Source: Amphritea atlantica | GTDB lineage: Bacteria > Pseudomonadota > Gammaproteobacteria > Pseudomonadales > Balneatricaceae | Assembly: GCF_018860855.1 (NCBI RefSeq) | Contig: NZ_JAHKQE010000009.1 | Span: 62,001 to 126,000 of the forward strand | Length of the DNA stretch: 64,000 nt | Reading direction: 5' to 3' | In this document: positions 27,287 to 38,000 of the stretch, piece after piece | Layout: each line of letters begins with the position of its first letter | How positions within the stretch are numbered: position 1 is the stretch's first letter | Notes under the pieces: generated by a model | Databases searched by the model: none | What the model saw: the letters and a program-made list of their open reading frames with translations, nothing else | What the model was told of the DNA's origin: nothing | Translations under genes and position numbers: made by a program

Positions 27287-28167
27287 GTCCTTTTTGGAAC
27301 GCATGGGTATGGACAATTACCCTGGTAGTCATACTAGGTTGTACCTTGTTGCTGCTTGCCACGCGTAGAAGCGAGCCTCATAAGGAAGCAACAGAGGAAA
27401 CTCTGGGGCACACCTTTGATGGTATCGAAGAGTATGACAATCCTCTGCCAAGCTGGTGGTTCCAGATGTTTGTAGGAACCGTTATCTTCGCTGTTGCATA
27501 TCTTGGCCTATACGGTCTGGCTAACGTAAAAGGTTTTTACGGCTGGTCATCTGTTGGTCAGTATGAAGAAGAGATGGCACACGCTGAAGAGGTATACAAA
27601 CCTGTTTTTGCTAAATATGCATCTCTGTCGATTGAAGACCTTCAAGGTAAACCCGACGGTCTGAAAATCGGTCAACGGATGTTCGCCAATAACTGCGCCG
27701 TATGTCATGGCGGAACGGGTGCGGGTGCTCACGGCTTCCCTAACCTGACCGATAATGACTGGTTGTATGGTGGTGCTCCTGCCACTATTCAACAAACCAT
27801 CACTGAAGGTCGTCAAGGCGCTATGCCTGCCTGGGGTCCTGTCCTAGGTGAAGAAGGCGTTCGTGATGTGACAAGTTACATCTTGTCACTGAGCGGTGCA
27901 GAGCATGATGCTGATATGGCTGCTCGCGGCCAACAACAGTTCCAAGCTTTATGTACTGCTTGTCATGGTGCAGATGGTAAAGGAACTCAAGCATTGGGCG
28001 CGCCTAACCTGACCGACAATACCTGGTTGTATGGTGGCTCTTTTGAGCAGATCAGCCACACAATCCGTACCGGTCGTAACGGTGTTATGCCAGCACACAA
28101 AGCGCTACTCAGTGATGATAAGATTAAACTCATCGCCGCTTACGTTTACAGCTTGTCTAACAAGTAA
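27283..28167 (+). CDS. ccoP: cbb3 oxidase dihaem subunit III
   Basis: 294 residues, membrane-anchored dihaem cytochrome c, entry point for electrons. Hydrophobic segments lie at about 7-25 and 60-82 (WWFQMFVGTVIFAVAYLGLYG). Two haem motifs, NNCAVCHGGTGAGAHGFPNL and ALCTACHGADGKGTQALGAP, each have a downstream methionine (GAMPAWG, GVMPAHK). It is last in ccoNOQP and ends in a strong terminator. Confidence 0.97.
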   Translation: MSPFWNAWVWTITLVVILGCTLLLLATRRSEPHKEATEETLGHTFDGIEEYDNPLPSWWFQMFVGTVIFAVAYLGLYGLANVKGFYGWSSVGQYEEEMAHAEEVYKPVFAKYASLSIEDLQGKPDGLKIGQRMFANNCAVCHGGTGAGAHGFPNLTDNDWLYGGAPATIQQTITEGRQGAMPAWGPVLGEEGVRDVTSYILSLSGAEHDADMAARGQQQFQALCTACHGADGKGTQALGAPNLTDNTWLYGGSFEQISHTIRTGRNGVMPAHKALLSDDKIKLIAAYVYSLSNK

Positions 28168-28180
28168 GGCTTAGATCAAT

Positions 28181-28218
28181 AAAAAGGCGATATGATGCTA
28201 ATCATATCGCCTTTTTTT
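28181..28218 (+). terminator. ccoNOQP terminator
   Basis: AAAGGCGATATGAT pairs perfectly with ATCATATCGCCTTT around GCTA, a 14-bp stem followed by a T run. Confidence 0.93.
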
Positions 28219-28341
28219 GTGCTGCAGCTTAAATGCAGTCTTAAACCGCGTATAATATTCGAACTCACTAATAGACCATCTCAAATATAATGCGAGGGCT
28301 ATTGGTGTTGGTATTTCGACTACTTTATGGTGAGGAATGGT

Positions 28342-29754
28342 ATGAATCAAATACCAGTTAAGGATGTAACGCCAAAGTCAAATAATGGCGATAAAGGCGA
28401 TCTGTACGCCAAGCGTGAACATATTTATGTAAAGTACTACAAAGGGTTCTTTAAAAATTTAAGAACCATATCCGGCATCTTAATGCTGGTCATGTTTTAT
28501 GGTTTCTCTTGGATTCAATGGGATGGTCATCAGGCAATCTTATTTGACCTACCAAGCCGACAGTTCCATATTTTTGCTTTCACCTTCTGGCCCCAGGACT
28601 TTATGTTGTTATCCTGGTTGCTAATTATCCTAGCGTTTACCCTTTTCTTTGTTACCGTATTTGCGGGACGCCTTTGGTGTGGCTATGCCTGCCCTCAATT
28701 CGTCTGGACCTGGTTTTTTATCTGGGCCGAGCGCATTACCGAAGGTGATCGCAACCAGCGGATGCGACTCGACAAAGCCGGCTGGAGCCTCGAAAAAATA
28801 GCCCGAAAAACGGCTAAGCATACTATCTGGATAGTCATCGCTGCCGCTTCTGCCATTGCGTTTGTTGGTTATTTCACCCCTATCCGTGAATTAGTACCCT
28901 CCGTGCTATCTTGGGACTTAGGTCCATGGGAAAGCTGGTGGATCGGCTTTTTAACCGTGGCAACCTATGCCAATGCGGGCTGGATGCGCGAGCAGGTCTG
29001 TATTTATATGTGCCCCTATGCCCGCTTCCAAAGTGTTATGTTTGATGCTGACACACTGGTTATCTCTTACGATGAAAAGCGCGGTGAAAATCGCGGCAAA
29101 CGTAAGAAAAATGCAGATTATAAAGCAGAAGGCTTAGGTGACTGTATCGATTGCGGCAACTGTGTTCATGTCTGCCCCGTCGGTATCGATATTCGTAACG
29201 GTCTGCAGTATGAGTGTGTTGCCTGTGGTGCCTGCGTCGATGCCTGCGATGACATCATGGATCGTATGGGATATGAACGTGGATTAGTTCGCTATACCAC
29301 TGAGCATGCATTGGAAGGTGGCGAAACCCACATCCTTCGTCCGCGTCTAATCGCTTATTTCGTTGCTATTTGCGTTATGTTTATCGCCTTCAGCTATACG
29401 CTGTACAGCAGGGTTCCGCTTGAAGTCGATATCATCCGCGACCGAGGACAGCTTTTTGTGCAGGCCTCTAACGGCATGATCGAAAACGTTTATACCCTTA
29501 AACTGGCGAATAAGTCGCAAGTTGATCACCGTTTCAATATCGATGTATCCGGTGTCGAAGGTATTACCATGGCTGGCGATCGAGAAGTATTAATTCGTTC
29601 TGGAGAGCTATTGGTACACCCGATTAGTCTTCAAGCCGATCCTCGCTTCCTCGATCGTCCAAACTATGACATTACCTTCAAAGTACAAGCGCTCGATGAT
29701 CCAAGCATTGTGGTCAATGAAGAAAACCGCTTTATTAGCCCTGTTAAGCGTTAA
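28342..29754 (+). CDS. ccoG: CcoG, cbb3 copper-assembly iron-sulfur protein
   Basis: Reduces Cu(II) for cbb3 oxidase assembly. 470 residues from ATG 28342, which has TGAGGA six bases upstream; an in-frame ATG at 28327 has none. Several TM helices lie in the first 230 residues and one near 340. NapH-like cysteines are in GRLWCGYACPQFVW and CIYMCPYARF. Two 4Fe-4S clusters follow, CIDCGNCVHVCPVGIDIR and CVACGACVDACDDIM, then a periplasmic Ig-like C-terminal domain. First of the ccoGHIS assembly genes. Confidence 0.95.
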   Translation: MNQIPVKDVTPKSNNGDKGDLYAKREHIYVKYYKGFFKNLRTISGILMLVMFYGFSWIQWDGHQAILFDLPSRQFHIFAFTFWPQDFMLLSWLLIILAFTLFFVTVFAGRLWCGYACPQFVWTWFFIWAERITEGDRNQRMRLDKAGWSLEKIARKTAKHTIWIVIAAASAIAFVGYFTPIRELVPSVLSWDLGPWESWWIGFLTVATYANAGWMREQVCIYMCPYARFQSVMFDADTLVISYDEKRGENRGKRKKNADYKAEGLGDCIDCGNCVHVCPVGIDIRNGLQYECVACGACVDACDDIMDRMGYERGLVRYTTEHALEGGETHILRPRLIAYFVAICVMFIAFSYTLYSRVPLEVDIIRDRGQLFVQASNGMIENVYTLKLANKSQVDHRFNIDVSGVEGITMAGDREVLIRSGELLVHPISLQADPRFLDRPNYDITFKVQALDDPSIVVNEENRFISPVKR

Positions 29755-29832
29755 GCTACCCTCCGTCAATTGACTGAGTTAGAATAGCTGCCGGATTTAC
29801 TTCCGAGCAGCTATTTCTTTTTAAGGAAACAT

Positions 29833-30339
29833 ATGACTGATCAAGATATCGGCCCCTGGTATAGACAACCTTGGCTATGGTTTATTCTGGCTCCACTGAT
29901 TGCCACCGTCCTCTACTCCACTATTTATATCACCGCCTCGGTTGTGACCAATGATGGTGTGGTACTGGAAGAATACACTAAGAGTGCCAAATCATTTCAC
30001 GAAGATAACAGTCTGAAAGAAGTAGCGCAGTCGCTAGGTCTTAGCGGTGCACTTCGATTTGACACCGTTGCTGGCGATATCAATTTAGAGCTTGCTAGCT
30101 CAACAGGCGAAACGTTACCGGCACAGTTAAACCTGATTATTGGCCACCCAACCAAGGCCAGCCTTGATATCAGCGTGACGCTGAATCAGATCAGACCTGG
30201 CTACTATGGCGGTGAACTGCAAAATACCCTCAAAGGCAATAAAAAATTGATTATTAGCCCGTTAGACAGACAGTGGGAATTGGTGAATGAAGCCGAACCT
30301 CCCTACGATCAACAAAGCTTCACTTTTGGTAATCCGTAA
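29833..30339 (+). CDS. ccoH: FixH/CcoH family assembly protein
   Basis: 168 residues. One N-terminal TM helix (about 13-33, LWFILAPLIATVLYSTIYIT) with a periplasmic domain. The GPWYRQPWLWFILAPL opening is typical of FixH. It is needed for cbb3 assembly, probably with CcoI. Placed between ccoG and ccoI as in other proteobacteria. Confidence 0.9.
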   Translation: MTDQDIGPWYRQPWLWFILAPLIATVLYSTIYITASVVTNDGVVLEEYTKSAKSFHEDNSLKEVAQSLGLSGALRFDTVAGDINLELASSTGETLPAQLNLIIGHPTKASLDISVTLNQIRPGYYGGELQNTLKGNKKLIISPLDRQWELVNEAEPPYDQQSFTFGNP

Positions 30340-30345
30340 GCAGTA

Positions 30346-32811
30346 ATGAATGCCCCTGAAGGTAACGTGCATAACCTGAACTGTTTCCACTGTGGACTTG
30401 ATATCCCTTCTGGCAGTCAGTATTTCACTACGATCGATGGACAGCCGCGTCAAATGTGCTGTCCTGGTTGTCAGGCGGTAGCCCAGGTCATCGCCGATGG
30501 TGGTCTGGAAAACTATTATAAGCACCGCACCAATGAGGCCTCATCCCCCGAGGCTCTCAGTGCCACAGAACAACTGCAAGCTGAGTACGAGCTCTATAAC
30601 CACGCCAGCGTGCAGAAACATTTTGTCGCCGAACTAGCCGATGGCAGTAAACAAGCAACCCTCGTAATCGAGGGTATCACTTGTGCCGCCTGCGTTTGGT
30701 TACTCGAACATCATATAAATTCGCTAGAAGGTGTTAAACTCGCAAGCGTCAATCTGACTAATCATCGCGCCCGCGTACAATGGGATGACGACCAGATAAA
30801 GCTCAGTGATATATTTCTGGCAATGCATAGTATCGGCTATCAAGGCCACCCCTATCATCCTGATAAAGAAGAGCAGCTGCTAGAACAAGAAACCAAGCGA
30901 GCCATGCGTCGATTAGGCATTGCTGGGGTCTTCACCATGCAGATTATGATGATGGCCGTCGCGCTCTATACCGGTGCTGGCGCAAGTCTTGAAAGCAACT
31001 ATGAAAACTTTATTCGCTGGGCCAGCCTCGTTTTAGCCACGCCCGTGGTTTTTTATGCCGCTAGGCCTTTTTTCCAAGCCGCCTTCCGAGATCTTCGTAC
31101 TCGACACCTAACCATGGATCTCCCAGTATCCATTGCCATTGGCGGTGCTTATACCGCTAGTATCTGGGCCACCCTAACCGCCAGCGGCGAAGTGTATTAC
31201 GACTCTGTCAGTATGTTTACCTTCTTCCTGTTGATCGGCCGTTTCCTCGAGATGAAAGCCCGCCACCGTACCGGCAAAGCGGGCAACGCGCTGCTCAATT
31301 TATTGCCGGCCAGTGCTATTCTCTGCACCGACGAGGGCGAAACCATTGTTGCCGCCAACGAGCTACAACAGGGCGACCGCATTCTTGTCAAACCCGGCCA
31401 TACGATCCCCGCCGATGGTAATATTGTTCAAGGCAGCAGCAGTATCGACGAATCAGCGCTCACCGGCGAATACCTTCCCCTGACTAAACGTGAAGGCGAC
31501 GGGGTTGTCGGCGGCACCATTAATGTTGAAAACCCTATTCATGTCGAAGTCACTCAGGTCGGTGCCAGCTCACAGCTTTCAGCCATTGTTCGCCTGCTTG
31601 AGCGCGCCCATGAGGAAAAACCCAAAGTCGCGCGGCTGGCAGATAAAGTATCCGGCTATTTTGTAACAGCCGTGCTCATCATTGCGGCGACCGTCGGCCT
31701 ATATTGGTGGCAGGTCGACCCCAGCCATGCTTTTTGGGTCACTCTATCCATCCTGGTCGTCACCTGCCCTTGCGCCCTATCACTGGCAACGCCTACCGCG
31801 TTGACTGCCGCGACCGGTACACTTCGCCAACATGGCTTGTTAATTACCCGAGGGCATGTCTTAGAGAGTCTCGCCAAAGCGACCCATATTGTGTTCGATA
31901 AAACCGGTACCCTGACCGAAGGCAATTTATCACTGCAAAACACCCAGACGCTTGCTGAGCTCTCAGAACAACAATGTTTTGAGATAGCCGCTGCGCTAGA
32001 AGCCCACTCCGAACACCCGATTGCACGAGCCTTCCATAAAGCCACGCAGTCAGCCTCTCTCTCACCCGCGGAGCAACTCACTAACCATGTCGGCCAAGGC
32101 TTAGAAGGCTGTATCAATGGTCAACGCTATTTCATTGGAAAGCCTCAATTTGCCAGTCAATGTTGCGATACCTTACTCGATTTCGATTTAGCACCTGACA
32201 ACCATTGCCAGTGGCTATTACTGGCCAGTGAAACACAGCCGTTAGCTTGGTTTGGTCTGAATGACCCCGCTCGCAAGCAAGCGCCCAAGATGATCGAACA
32301 GCTGAAGCGGATGGGACTTGAAGTACAGATGCTCACCGGCGATAGTTCTGCTGCAGTCGGCCATATCGCCCAACAGTTAAAGATCGACAAGGTCATTTCA
32401 GGGGTTAGCCCGGCGCAAAAACTACAGCATATCCAGCAGCTTCAGGATGATGGCGCACAATTGATCATGGTTGGGGATGGCATTAACGACATTCCAGTAC
32501 TCGCAGGGGCACAGACCTCGATTGCCATGGGATCGGCGACCGATCTCGCTAAAACCAATGCCGATGCGGTATTAATTTCCGGCGAGCTGATGCGCTTACC
32601 GCAAGCATTACAACTCGCTAAGCGAACGCGGGCGAACATTCGTCAAAATCTTAGCTGGGCACTGTTTTATAATTTGATTGCCTTACCTCTTGCCGCCGCA
32701 GGCATGATCGCCCCTTGGATGGCGGCTATTGGTATGTCTGTCAGCTCCCTTGTCGTCGTGGGTAACGCCCTACGGTTGACTAAACTTGGTCGTCCTGATC
32801 AGGTAGAATAG
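30346..32811 (+). CDS. ccoI: Copper-exporting P1B-type ATPase CcoI
   Basis: Inner-membrane Cu+ ATPase that supplies copper to the cbb3 CuB site. 821 residues. An N-terminal [14 protein letters not shown] zinc-like domain is followed by a metal-binding domain ([14 protein letters not shown], about 105-120), eight TM helices, the CPC metal site [15 protein letters not shown] (about 475), phosphorylation DKTGTLTEG (about 523), LTGDSS and [10 protein letters not shown]. The N-terminal CxxC domain marks the FixI/CcoI subgroup over CopA. Six bases after ccoH. Confidence 0.95.
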   Translation: MNAPEGNVHNLNCFHCGLDIPSGSQYFTTIDGQPRQMCCPGCQAVAQVIADGGLENYYKHRTNEASSPEALSATEQLQAEYELYNHASVQKHFVAELADGSKQATLVIEGITCAACVWLLEHHINSLEGVKLASVNLTNHRARVQWDDDQIKLSDIFLAMHSIGYQGHPYHPDKEEQLLEQETKRAMRRLGIAGVFTMQIMMMAVALYTGAGASLESNYENFIRWASLVLATPVVFYAARPFFQAAFRDLRTRHLTMDLPVSIAIGGAYTASIWATLTASGEVYYDSVSMFTFFLLIGRFLEMKARHRTGKAGNALLNLLPASAILCTDEGETIVAANELQQGDRILVKPGHTIPADGNIVQGSSSIDESALTGEYLPLTKREGDGVVGGTINVENPIHVEVTQVGASSQLSAIVRLLERAHEEKPKVARLADKVSGYFVTAVLIIAATVGLYWWQVDPSHAFWVTLSILVVTCPCALSLATPTALTAATGTLRQHGLLITRGHVLESLAKATHIVFDKTGTLTEGNLSLQNTQTLAELSEQQCFEIAAALEAHSEHPIARAFHKATQSASLSPAEQLTNHVGQGLEGCINGQRYFIGKPQFASQCCDTLLDFDLAPDNHCQWLLLASETQPLAWFGLNDPARKQAPKMIEQLKRMGLEVQMLTGDSSAAVGHIAQQLKIDKVISGVSPAQKLQHIQQLQDDGAQLIMVGDGINDIPVLAGAQTSIAMGSATDLAKTNADAVLISGELMRLPQALQLAKRTRANIRQNLSWALFYNLIALPLAAAGMIAPWMAAIGMSVSSLVVVGNALRLTKLGRPDQVE

Positions 32812-32838
32812 CTACAACAATCTAAGTGAAGCACTACC

Positions 32839-33045
32839 ATGTCAATTATCTACCTGCTTATCCCTATCGCTATTATACTCGCCAGCATAGCTATCTGGGG
32901 GTTCTTCTGGTCGGTTAACAGCGGCCAATTAGACGATCTAGAATCTCCAGCCCACAGCATTTTATATGACGATGATGAAGATTTAATTCCCGACGAAGCG
33001 AAGATTCCCAAGCCTATTAACAAGCCCGCTGATAAACCCCAATGA
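32839..33045 (+). CDS. ccoS: CcoS, cbb3 maturation protein
   Basis: 68 residues. One TM helix (about 3-24, IIYLLIPIAIILASIAIWGFFW) then the conserved SVNSGQLDDLESPAHSILYDDD. Required to insert haem and copper into CcoN. It overlaps the next gene by 4 bp. Confidence 0.95.
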   Translation: MSIIYLLIPIAIILASIAIWGFFWSVNSGQLDDLESPAHSILYDDDEDLIPDEAKIPKPINKPADKPQ

Positions 33046-33716
33046 CCGAACAAGTCTCGGCCCTCACCGCCCTGCTGTTAGGCCTGCTCGGCAGCGCCCA
33101 TTGTCTCGGTATGTGTGGCGGTATCTCCAGTGCGGTCTCGATGGGTATCGACCGAAAAAATCAACGGCCAATTCTGCTGCTGCTCGGGTTTAACCTCGGA
33201 CGGATTGCCAGCTATACTGTTGCAGGTGCCTTGCTCGGCAGCCTCGGCTGGTTGATTAGCTCACCGACAACGGCGGTACTGTTACGCACTTTCGCTGGGG
33301 TCATCCTTATTCTGATGGGTCTCTATGTGGCTCAGATATGGCGCGGCCTTGCCTATATCGAAAAACAGGGCAATCACCTCTGGCGCCACATCCAACCACT
33401 CAGCCGTAAACTACTTCCCGTTAGCAACCCACTACAAGCACTCGCCCTAGGGGCACTGTGGGGCTGGTTACCCTGCGGTCTGGTGTATAGCACACTGATC
33501 TGGAGTGCAACGGCCAGCGACTGGAAAGTCTCGGCGCTAATGATGGCCTGCTTTGGCCTTGGGACAGTTCCCGCCATGCTGGCTACGGGCCTGCTGGCCA
33601 ACCAGGTGCAAGCCCTGCTCAAAAATAGAAAAGCTCAAACGATAGCGGGACTGCTGATCGTCCTGTTTGGGCTGTATACCATTCCTTGGCTGGGACTAGG
33701 TCTGCCCCTTTATTGA
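33042..33716 (+). CDS. TauE/SafE-like membrane protein of the cco cluster
   Basis: 224 residues, about six TM helices, with the conserved loop LGLLGSAHCLGMCGGISSA and WGWLPCGLVYS. This HCxGMCGG subgroup of the sulfite exporter TauE/SafE superfamily commonly follows ccoS and is linked to copper or cytochrome assembly rather than sulfite export; that role is inferred from context. It overlaps ccoS by four bases, so it belongs to the ccoGHIS unit. Confidence 0.88.
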   Translation: MTEQVSALTALLLGLLGSAHCLGMCGGISSAVSMGIDRKNQRPILLLLGFNLGRIASYTVAGALLGSLGWLISSPTTAVLLRTFAGVILILMGLYVAQIWRGLAYIEKQGNHLWRHIQPLSRKLLPVSNPLQALALGALWGWLPCGLVYSTLIWSATASDWKVSALMMACFGLGTVPAMLATGLLANQVQALLKNRKAQTIAGLLIVLFGLYTIPWLGLGLPLY

Positions 33717-33726
33717 TTGATATCAA
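33713..33726. promoter_or_regulatory. FNR/Anr box of hemN
   Basis: TTGATTGATATCAA is a perfect FNR palindrome. Its centre is 28.5 bases before a TATAAT, which is the class II (-41.5) arrangement. It overlaps the end of the TauE-like gene. Confidence 0.9.
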
Positions 33727-33747
33727 TACTGATTCGGCAAAAAACCT

Positions 33748-33753
33748 TATAAT
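33748..33753 (+). promoter_or_regulatory. -10 box of the hemN promoter
   Basis: A perfect TATAAT with no -35 hexamer at 17 bp; the FNR box takes that place. Predicted transcript start is near 33760, 26 bases before the hemN start. Confidence 0.75.
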
Positions 33754-33785
33754 CGCCTCCCTTTGCAGTAAGAGTGAGAAATGTT

Positions 33786-35177
33786 GTGAACCAGAATAAC
33801 CTGATTAAGTGGGATCTCGATCTGATCCGTCGTTATGACCTGTCCGGCCCTCGCTACACCTCTTACCCTACTGCGATTCAGTTTAATCCGGATCTATCCG
33901 CCGAAAATCTCGTCTCTACCGGCCAGCAAACCGCGGATACAACAGCGCCTTTATCGCTCTATGTGCACATCCCTTTCTGCGCCCATGTCTGTTACTACTG
34001 CGCCTGCAATAAGGTCATCACCCGTAATCGTAAAAAAGCGCAACCCTATCTGGATACCTTATATCAAGAGATGACCCAGTTATCTCAATGGTATGCCGGC
34101 GATCGTACGGTTGAACAGCTGCACCTTGGCGGTGGTACACCGACCTTTATTAGCAATCAGCAGATGATTGAGCTGATGCAAAAGCTTAGAGAAAATTTCA
34201 CCCTGTTAGACGATGATTCCGGTGATTACTCCATCGAGATTGACCCCCGCGAAGTGGATCATGAGATGCTCAAAGTATTGCGTGAGATCGGTTTTAACCG
34301 GGTCAGCTTTGGCGTTCAAGATATTGAACTAAAAGTGCAGCAGGCGGTTAATCGGGTACAACCGGTTGAAGAGATCGCCGATGTCCTCTATGAAGCCCGC
34401 CGCCTTGGCTTCCGCTCTATCAATATCGATCTGATCTACGGCCTGCCACATCAAACCCTGGCCAGCTTTACTAAGACTCTGGATACCATTATTGAGTTGA
34501 GCCCTGACCGGCTGTCAGTGTTTAACTATGCCCATATGCCCGACCGTTTTCGCTCTCAGGGCCACATTAAAGCGGAAGATCTACCTAGCCCTGAAACTAA
34601 ACTAGCGATTCTCGAAACCACCATCAGCAAGTTAATGGCTGCTGGCTATGTCTATATCGGCATGGACCATTTCGCTAAACCCGACGACGAACTCGCCCTA
34701 GCGCAACAAAACGGCAAGCTTCATCGTAACTTTCAGGGCTATACCACTCACAGTGATTGTGACTTGGTAGCGATGGGTGTGTCATCGATCAGTCAAATCG
34801 GTGATGTGTATTATCAAAATGAGCATGATATGAGTGCTTATACCGGCGCCGTCGAAGCGCGTACTAATGCGATTAAACGCGGCGTCACGCTTAGCACCGA
34901 TGATCGTATTAGACGAGCCGTTATCACCCAACTAATCTGTCATTTCCAACTCGATATGGCCGATATCGAAGCGCAATTTGATATCCGCTTCGCCGATTAT
35001 TTCGCCGAGGAACTCCAGGAATTGCAAAAATTCACCGGCGATGGCTTAGTCGTCCTCAGTGATAAACGCATCGAAGTCACCCCTGCAGGGCGCTTACTAA
35101 TCCGCCGCATCTGCATGGCTTTTGATGCCTATATTCCTAAACAGGAACCGACTAAAGGCTTTTCCCGCATCATTTGA
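33786..35177 (+). CDS. hemN: Oxygen-independent coproporphyrinogen III dehydrogenase
   Basis: Radical-SAM enzyme that makes protoporphyrinogen IX without oxygen. 463 residues from a GTG at 33786 ([14 protein letters not shown]) with GAGTGAGA upstream; an in-frame GTG at 33774 is the alternative. The cluster cysteines are in [15 protein letters not shown] (C-x3-C-x2-C) near residue 68, followed by [10 protein letters not shown] and [17 protein letters not shown]. It follows a class II FNR promoter and precedes fnr, linking haem supply to low oxygen. Confidence 0.96.
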   Translation: MNQNNLIKWDLDLIRRYDLSGPRYTSYPTAIQFNPDLSAENLVSTGQQTADTTAPLSLYVHIPFCAHVCYYCACNKVITRNRKKAQPYLDTLYQEMTQLSQWYAGDRTVEQLHLGGGTPTFISNQQMIELMQKLRENFTLLDDDSGDYSIEIDPREVDHEMLKVLREIGFNRVSFGVQDIELKVQQAVNRVQPVEEIADVLYEARRLGFRSINIDLIYGLPHQTLASFTKTLDTIIELSPDRLSVFNYAHMPDRFRSQGHIKAEDLPSPETKLAILETTISKLMAAGYVYIGMDHFAKPDDELALAQQNGKLHRNFQGYTTHSDCDLVAMGVSSISQIGDVYYQNEHDMSAYTGAVEARTNAIKRGVTLSTDDRIRRAVITQLICHFQLDMADIEAQFDIRFADYFAEELQELQKFTGDGLVVLSDKRIEVTPAGRLLIRRICMAFDAYIPKQEPTKGFSRII

Positions 35178-35263
35178 TTCGGGAAATACTTCACCCTGCC
35201 GTCGATTTAGTAGATAATCATTTATCAGCAACATCTAATAAATCAACGAAACAGGACATCATT

Positions 35264-36043
35264 ATGGGCAACCATAAGGCTTCAGAAGGGAAACTACACA
35301 GCTTAAGACAGGTGCACTGTAATACTTGCAGCCTGAGCTCTTTATGTTTACCTGTGTCCCTTAATATGACTGAGATAGACCGACTAGATAATATTATTGA
35401 TAAAAGCCGGCCTCTCAAAAAGGGCGATCACCTCTTCCACCAGGGTGAAACATTCACCTCCGTTTATGCTATTCGCGCTGGTACGGTTAAAACCTATACC
35501 CTCACCAACGAAGGCGAAGAGCAAATTACAGGCTTCTATTTCCCCGGTGAAATGGTTGGCATGAGTGGTTTTGATAATGATCAATACCCTGTTTCGGCCA
35601 AAATTCTCGAAACAACTACAGTCTGCGAAATTCCGTTTGAACGGCTCGATGAGCTATCAGGACAGATGCCTGAGCTACGCCGTCAGATTCTGCGCACGCT
35701 AAGCAAAGAGATCCGTGATGATCAGCAGATGATGTTGCTACTCAGTAAGAAAAACGCAGAACAACGTGTGGCAACCTTCCTGATCAAACTCTCGATCCGA
35801 TTCAAAATGCGTGGCTATTCAGAAACGCAGTTCCGTTTATCCATGTCCAGAAACGAAATCGGTAATTACCTCGGACTCGCAGTCGAAACCGTGAGCCGCA
35901 TCTTTACCCGCTTCCAAAAAATGGAGCTGCTACGGGTGGATGGTAAAGAGATTGATCTGTGCAATCTCGAAGAGATCTATCGCCTATCCGGCGAACCTCA
36001 GGATGTTCATGAGCATAATGGTAAAGCTTGTCCACTTGAGTAA
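35264..36043 (+). CDS. fnr: FNR/Anr oxygen-sensing transcription factor
   Basis: Binds a 4Fe-4S cluster without oxygen, dimerises and activates anaerobic genes. 259 residues from ATG 35264 ([14 protein letters not shown]) after AGGA; the open frame extends back to 35174 without family similarity. Cluster cysteines are in [17 protein letters not shown] (C-x2-C-x5-C), and the fourth in TTVCEIPF near residue 135. A cNMP-like beta roll is followed by a Crp-type helix-turn-helix ([22 protein letters not shown]) with E and SR contacts for TTGAT. No FNR box is seen just upstream. Confidence 0.95.
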   Translation: MGNHKASEGKLHSLRQVHCNTCSLSSLCLPVSLNMTEIDRLDNIIDKSRPLKKGDHLFHQGETFTSVYAIRAGTVKTYTLTNEGEEQITGFYFPGEMVGMSGFDNDQYPVSAKILETTTVCEIPFERLDELSGQMPELRRQILRTLSKEIRDDQQMMLLLSKKNAEQRVATFLIKLSIRFKMRGYSETQFRLSMSRNEIGNYLGLAVETVSRIFTRFQKMELLRVDGKEIDLCNLEEIYRLSGEPQDVHEHNGKACPLE

Positions 36044-36058
36044 ACCGCTATCATAAAA

Positions 36059-36091
36059 AATAATGCCCGCTTTTTAGCGGGTATTATTGTT
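36059..36091 (+). terminator. fnr terminator
   Basis: AATAATGCCCGCT pairs with AGCGGGTATTATT (one G-T pair) around TTTT. The stem end and following T-rich bases make an intrinsic terminator. Confidence 0.85.
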
Positions 36092-36153
36092 ATTATGCAC
36101 TCCCTTTTTATATCACAACCCGATTTTAGCCCTACTGTTCTAAGGTAATCCTG

Positions 36154-36696
36154 ATGAGTTTCGATGAATGTTATATAAAGTCAGTCATGCGTACGATAGC
36201 CGACTGGCCAGAACCCGGCGTTATGTTCAGAGATATCACCCCTCTCTTTAAAGACCCTAAAGCCCTCAGAATGATTGCCGATGCGTTTATCGAACGTTAT
36301 ATCGATACTGAAGTCACTCATATTGCCTCTATCGATGCGCGCGGCTTTTTGTTTGGTTCTATCATCGCCTATCAACTCAACCTTCCCTTAGTGCTGGTGC
36401 GCAAAAAAGGCAAACTACCGGGCAAAACCATTCATCGCGAATATGCCCTTGAATATGGCACTGCCGCCGTCGAAATGCAGATTGATGCCGTCGCCGAAGG
36501 CGATAAAGTACTGATCTTTGATGACCTCATTGCCACGGGTGGTACCATCCTCGCCGCCAGCACCATTATCAAAGAACTCGGCGCCGACGTGTATGAAGCA
36601 GCGGCCCTCATCGATCTGCCCGACCTAAACGGCTCAGCACTGATTCAACAAAGCGATATTCCTGTTTTTACCCTACTGGCCTATGAAGGGCTCTGA
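36154..36696 (+). CDS. apt: Adenine phosphoribosyltransferase
   Basis: Salvages adenine to AMP with PRPP. 180 residues, standard length. It shows WPEPGVMFRDITPLFKDP near the N-terminus, ASIDARGFLFGS, VRKKGKLPGKT and the PRPP loop VLIFDDLIATGGT near 127. It has its own ribosome site (AAGGTAA) after the fnr terminator. Confidence 0.96.
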   Translation: MSFDECYIKSVMRTIADWPEPGVMFRDITPLFKDPKALRMIADAFIERYIDTEVTHIASIDARGFLFGSIIAYQLNLPLVLVRKKGKLPGKTIHREYALEYGTAAVEMQIDAVAEGDKVLIFDDLIATGGTILAASTIIKELGADVYEAAALIDLPDLNGSALIQQSDIPVFTLLAYEGL

Positions 36697-36861
36697 TCCC
36701 TTTCACCGCTAGGCTCTGGTTTCCATAGCAACGATAACGGAGTGGTGCCGACCGCTCCTGACCGTATATAACATCGATTATATTCTGATGGGTTCTGGTC
36801 GCCTGCGGTATATCTCTTTACAATAGCCACTCATTTTTATCTGTTATTAAAGGCTTATCTC

Positions 36862-37776
36862 ATGTGGTTCAAAAATGCCATCTTTTACCGTTTCACACAG
36901 CCATTTACCTATACCCCTGAAGCACTTGAAGAAAAGCTCAGCGAGAAAGCCTTCACCCCCTGTGGTAGCCAAGAACTTAGCCGCTTTGGCTGGGTAAGCC
37001 CAAGTGGCGATCTATCTGAGATGCTGGTACATGCCGGCAATGGATTTATGCTCATTGCGGCGCAAAAAGAAGACAAAATCATTCCCACGCAGGTGATCCG
37101 TCAGCAACTCGATAACAAAGTGAAGTTAATCGAGGATGAGCAGGCGCGTAAAGTCTATAAAAAAGAGAAAGACCAGCTTAAAGATGAGATTGTTCTCGAC
37201 CTGCTGCCCCGAGCATTCAGCAAATACCAAACCACCTGGGCACTCATCGCCCCAGAACATAACTTATTTATCGTTGATGCCAGTAGCCATAAGCGAGCAG
37301 AGGAACTCCTCAGCCACCTGCGCAGCCTACTAGGCTCGCTACCGGTGGTACTGCCTGATGTGAATCAATCCCCATCGGCAGTTATGTCGAACTGGCTGGA
37401 GCAACCACAGGACCGTTACACCGGCCTAGAACCATTGGATGAGTGCGAACTCAGAGACAGTGCAGTCGAAACCGCTGTTATCCGCTGTAAAGGACAGGAT
37501 CTTGAGAGTGATGAGATTCGCCATCACCTTGAAGCAGGTAAACGGGTCGTTAAGTTGGCCTTGGAATGGCAGGAAAGCCTCAACTTTATTCTGCAGGATG
37601 ATCTGTGCATCAAACGGATTAAGCTCTCCGATCAACTAAAAGAGAAGATGGATCAGGACAGCCCTGACGAAGCCTTTGCGCAGTTTGATGCCGACTTCGT
37701 GCAGATGTCACTGGAACTCACTCGCTTGATTCCAGCACTGACCGAAGCCTTTGGCGGTGAAGCTCAACGCCCTTAA
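36862..37776 (+). CDS. rdgC: RdgC, recombination-associated DNA-binding protein
   Basis: Ring-shaped dimer that coats double-stranded DNA and restrains RecA. 304 residues, the usual length. It starts MWFKNAIFYRFTQPFTYTPEALEEKL, with FTPCGSQELSRFGWVSPSG and KEKDQLKDEIVLDLLPRAFS, all diagnostic. It appears to stand alone between apt and queE. Confidence 0.95.
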   Translation: MWFKNAIFYRFTQPFTYTPEALEEKLSEKAFTPCGSQELSRFGWVSPSGDLSEMLVHAGNGFMLIAAQKEDKIIPTQVIRQQLDNKVKLIEDEQARKVYKKEKDQLKDEIVLDLLPRAFSKYQTTWALIAPEHNLFIVDASSHKRAEELLSHLRSLLGSLPVVLPDVNQSPSAVMSNWLEQPQDRYTGLEPLDECELRDSAVETAVIRCKGQDLESDEIRHHLEAGKRVVKLALEWQESLNFILQDDLCIKRIKLSDQLKEKMDQDSPDEAFAQFDADFVQMSLELTRLIPALTEAFGGEAQRP

Positions 37777-38000
37777 AGCCAGCTTCTAACAAACGCTCAG
37801 CCGGTCTCGTCAGGCCGGTTGACCTAACACCAAATGATCACCGCACGTTTACCTCTTTATCCTCTTCCACATTCAGTATCAGTACTGCACGCCAATTAAT
37901 GACAATATCCTCGTCATTTCAACATCGTTTCTCAAGTTATTATTTAAACTTCTTTAACCACTGTGTAGACTAGCCGCATCCAGCAGACCGGGGCGATTCA

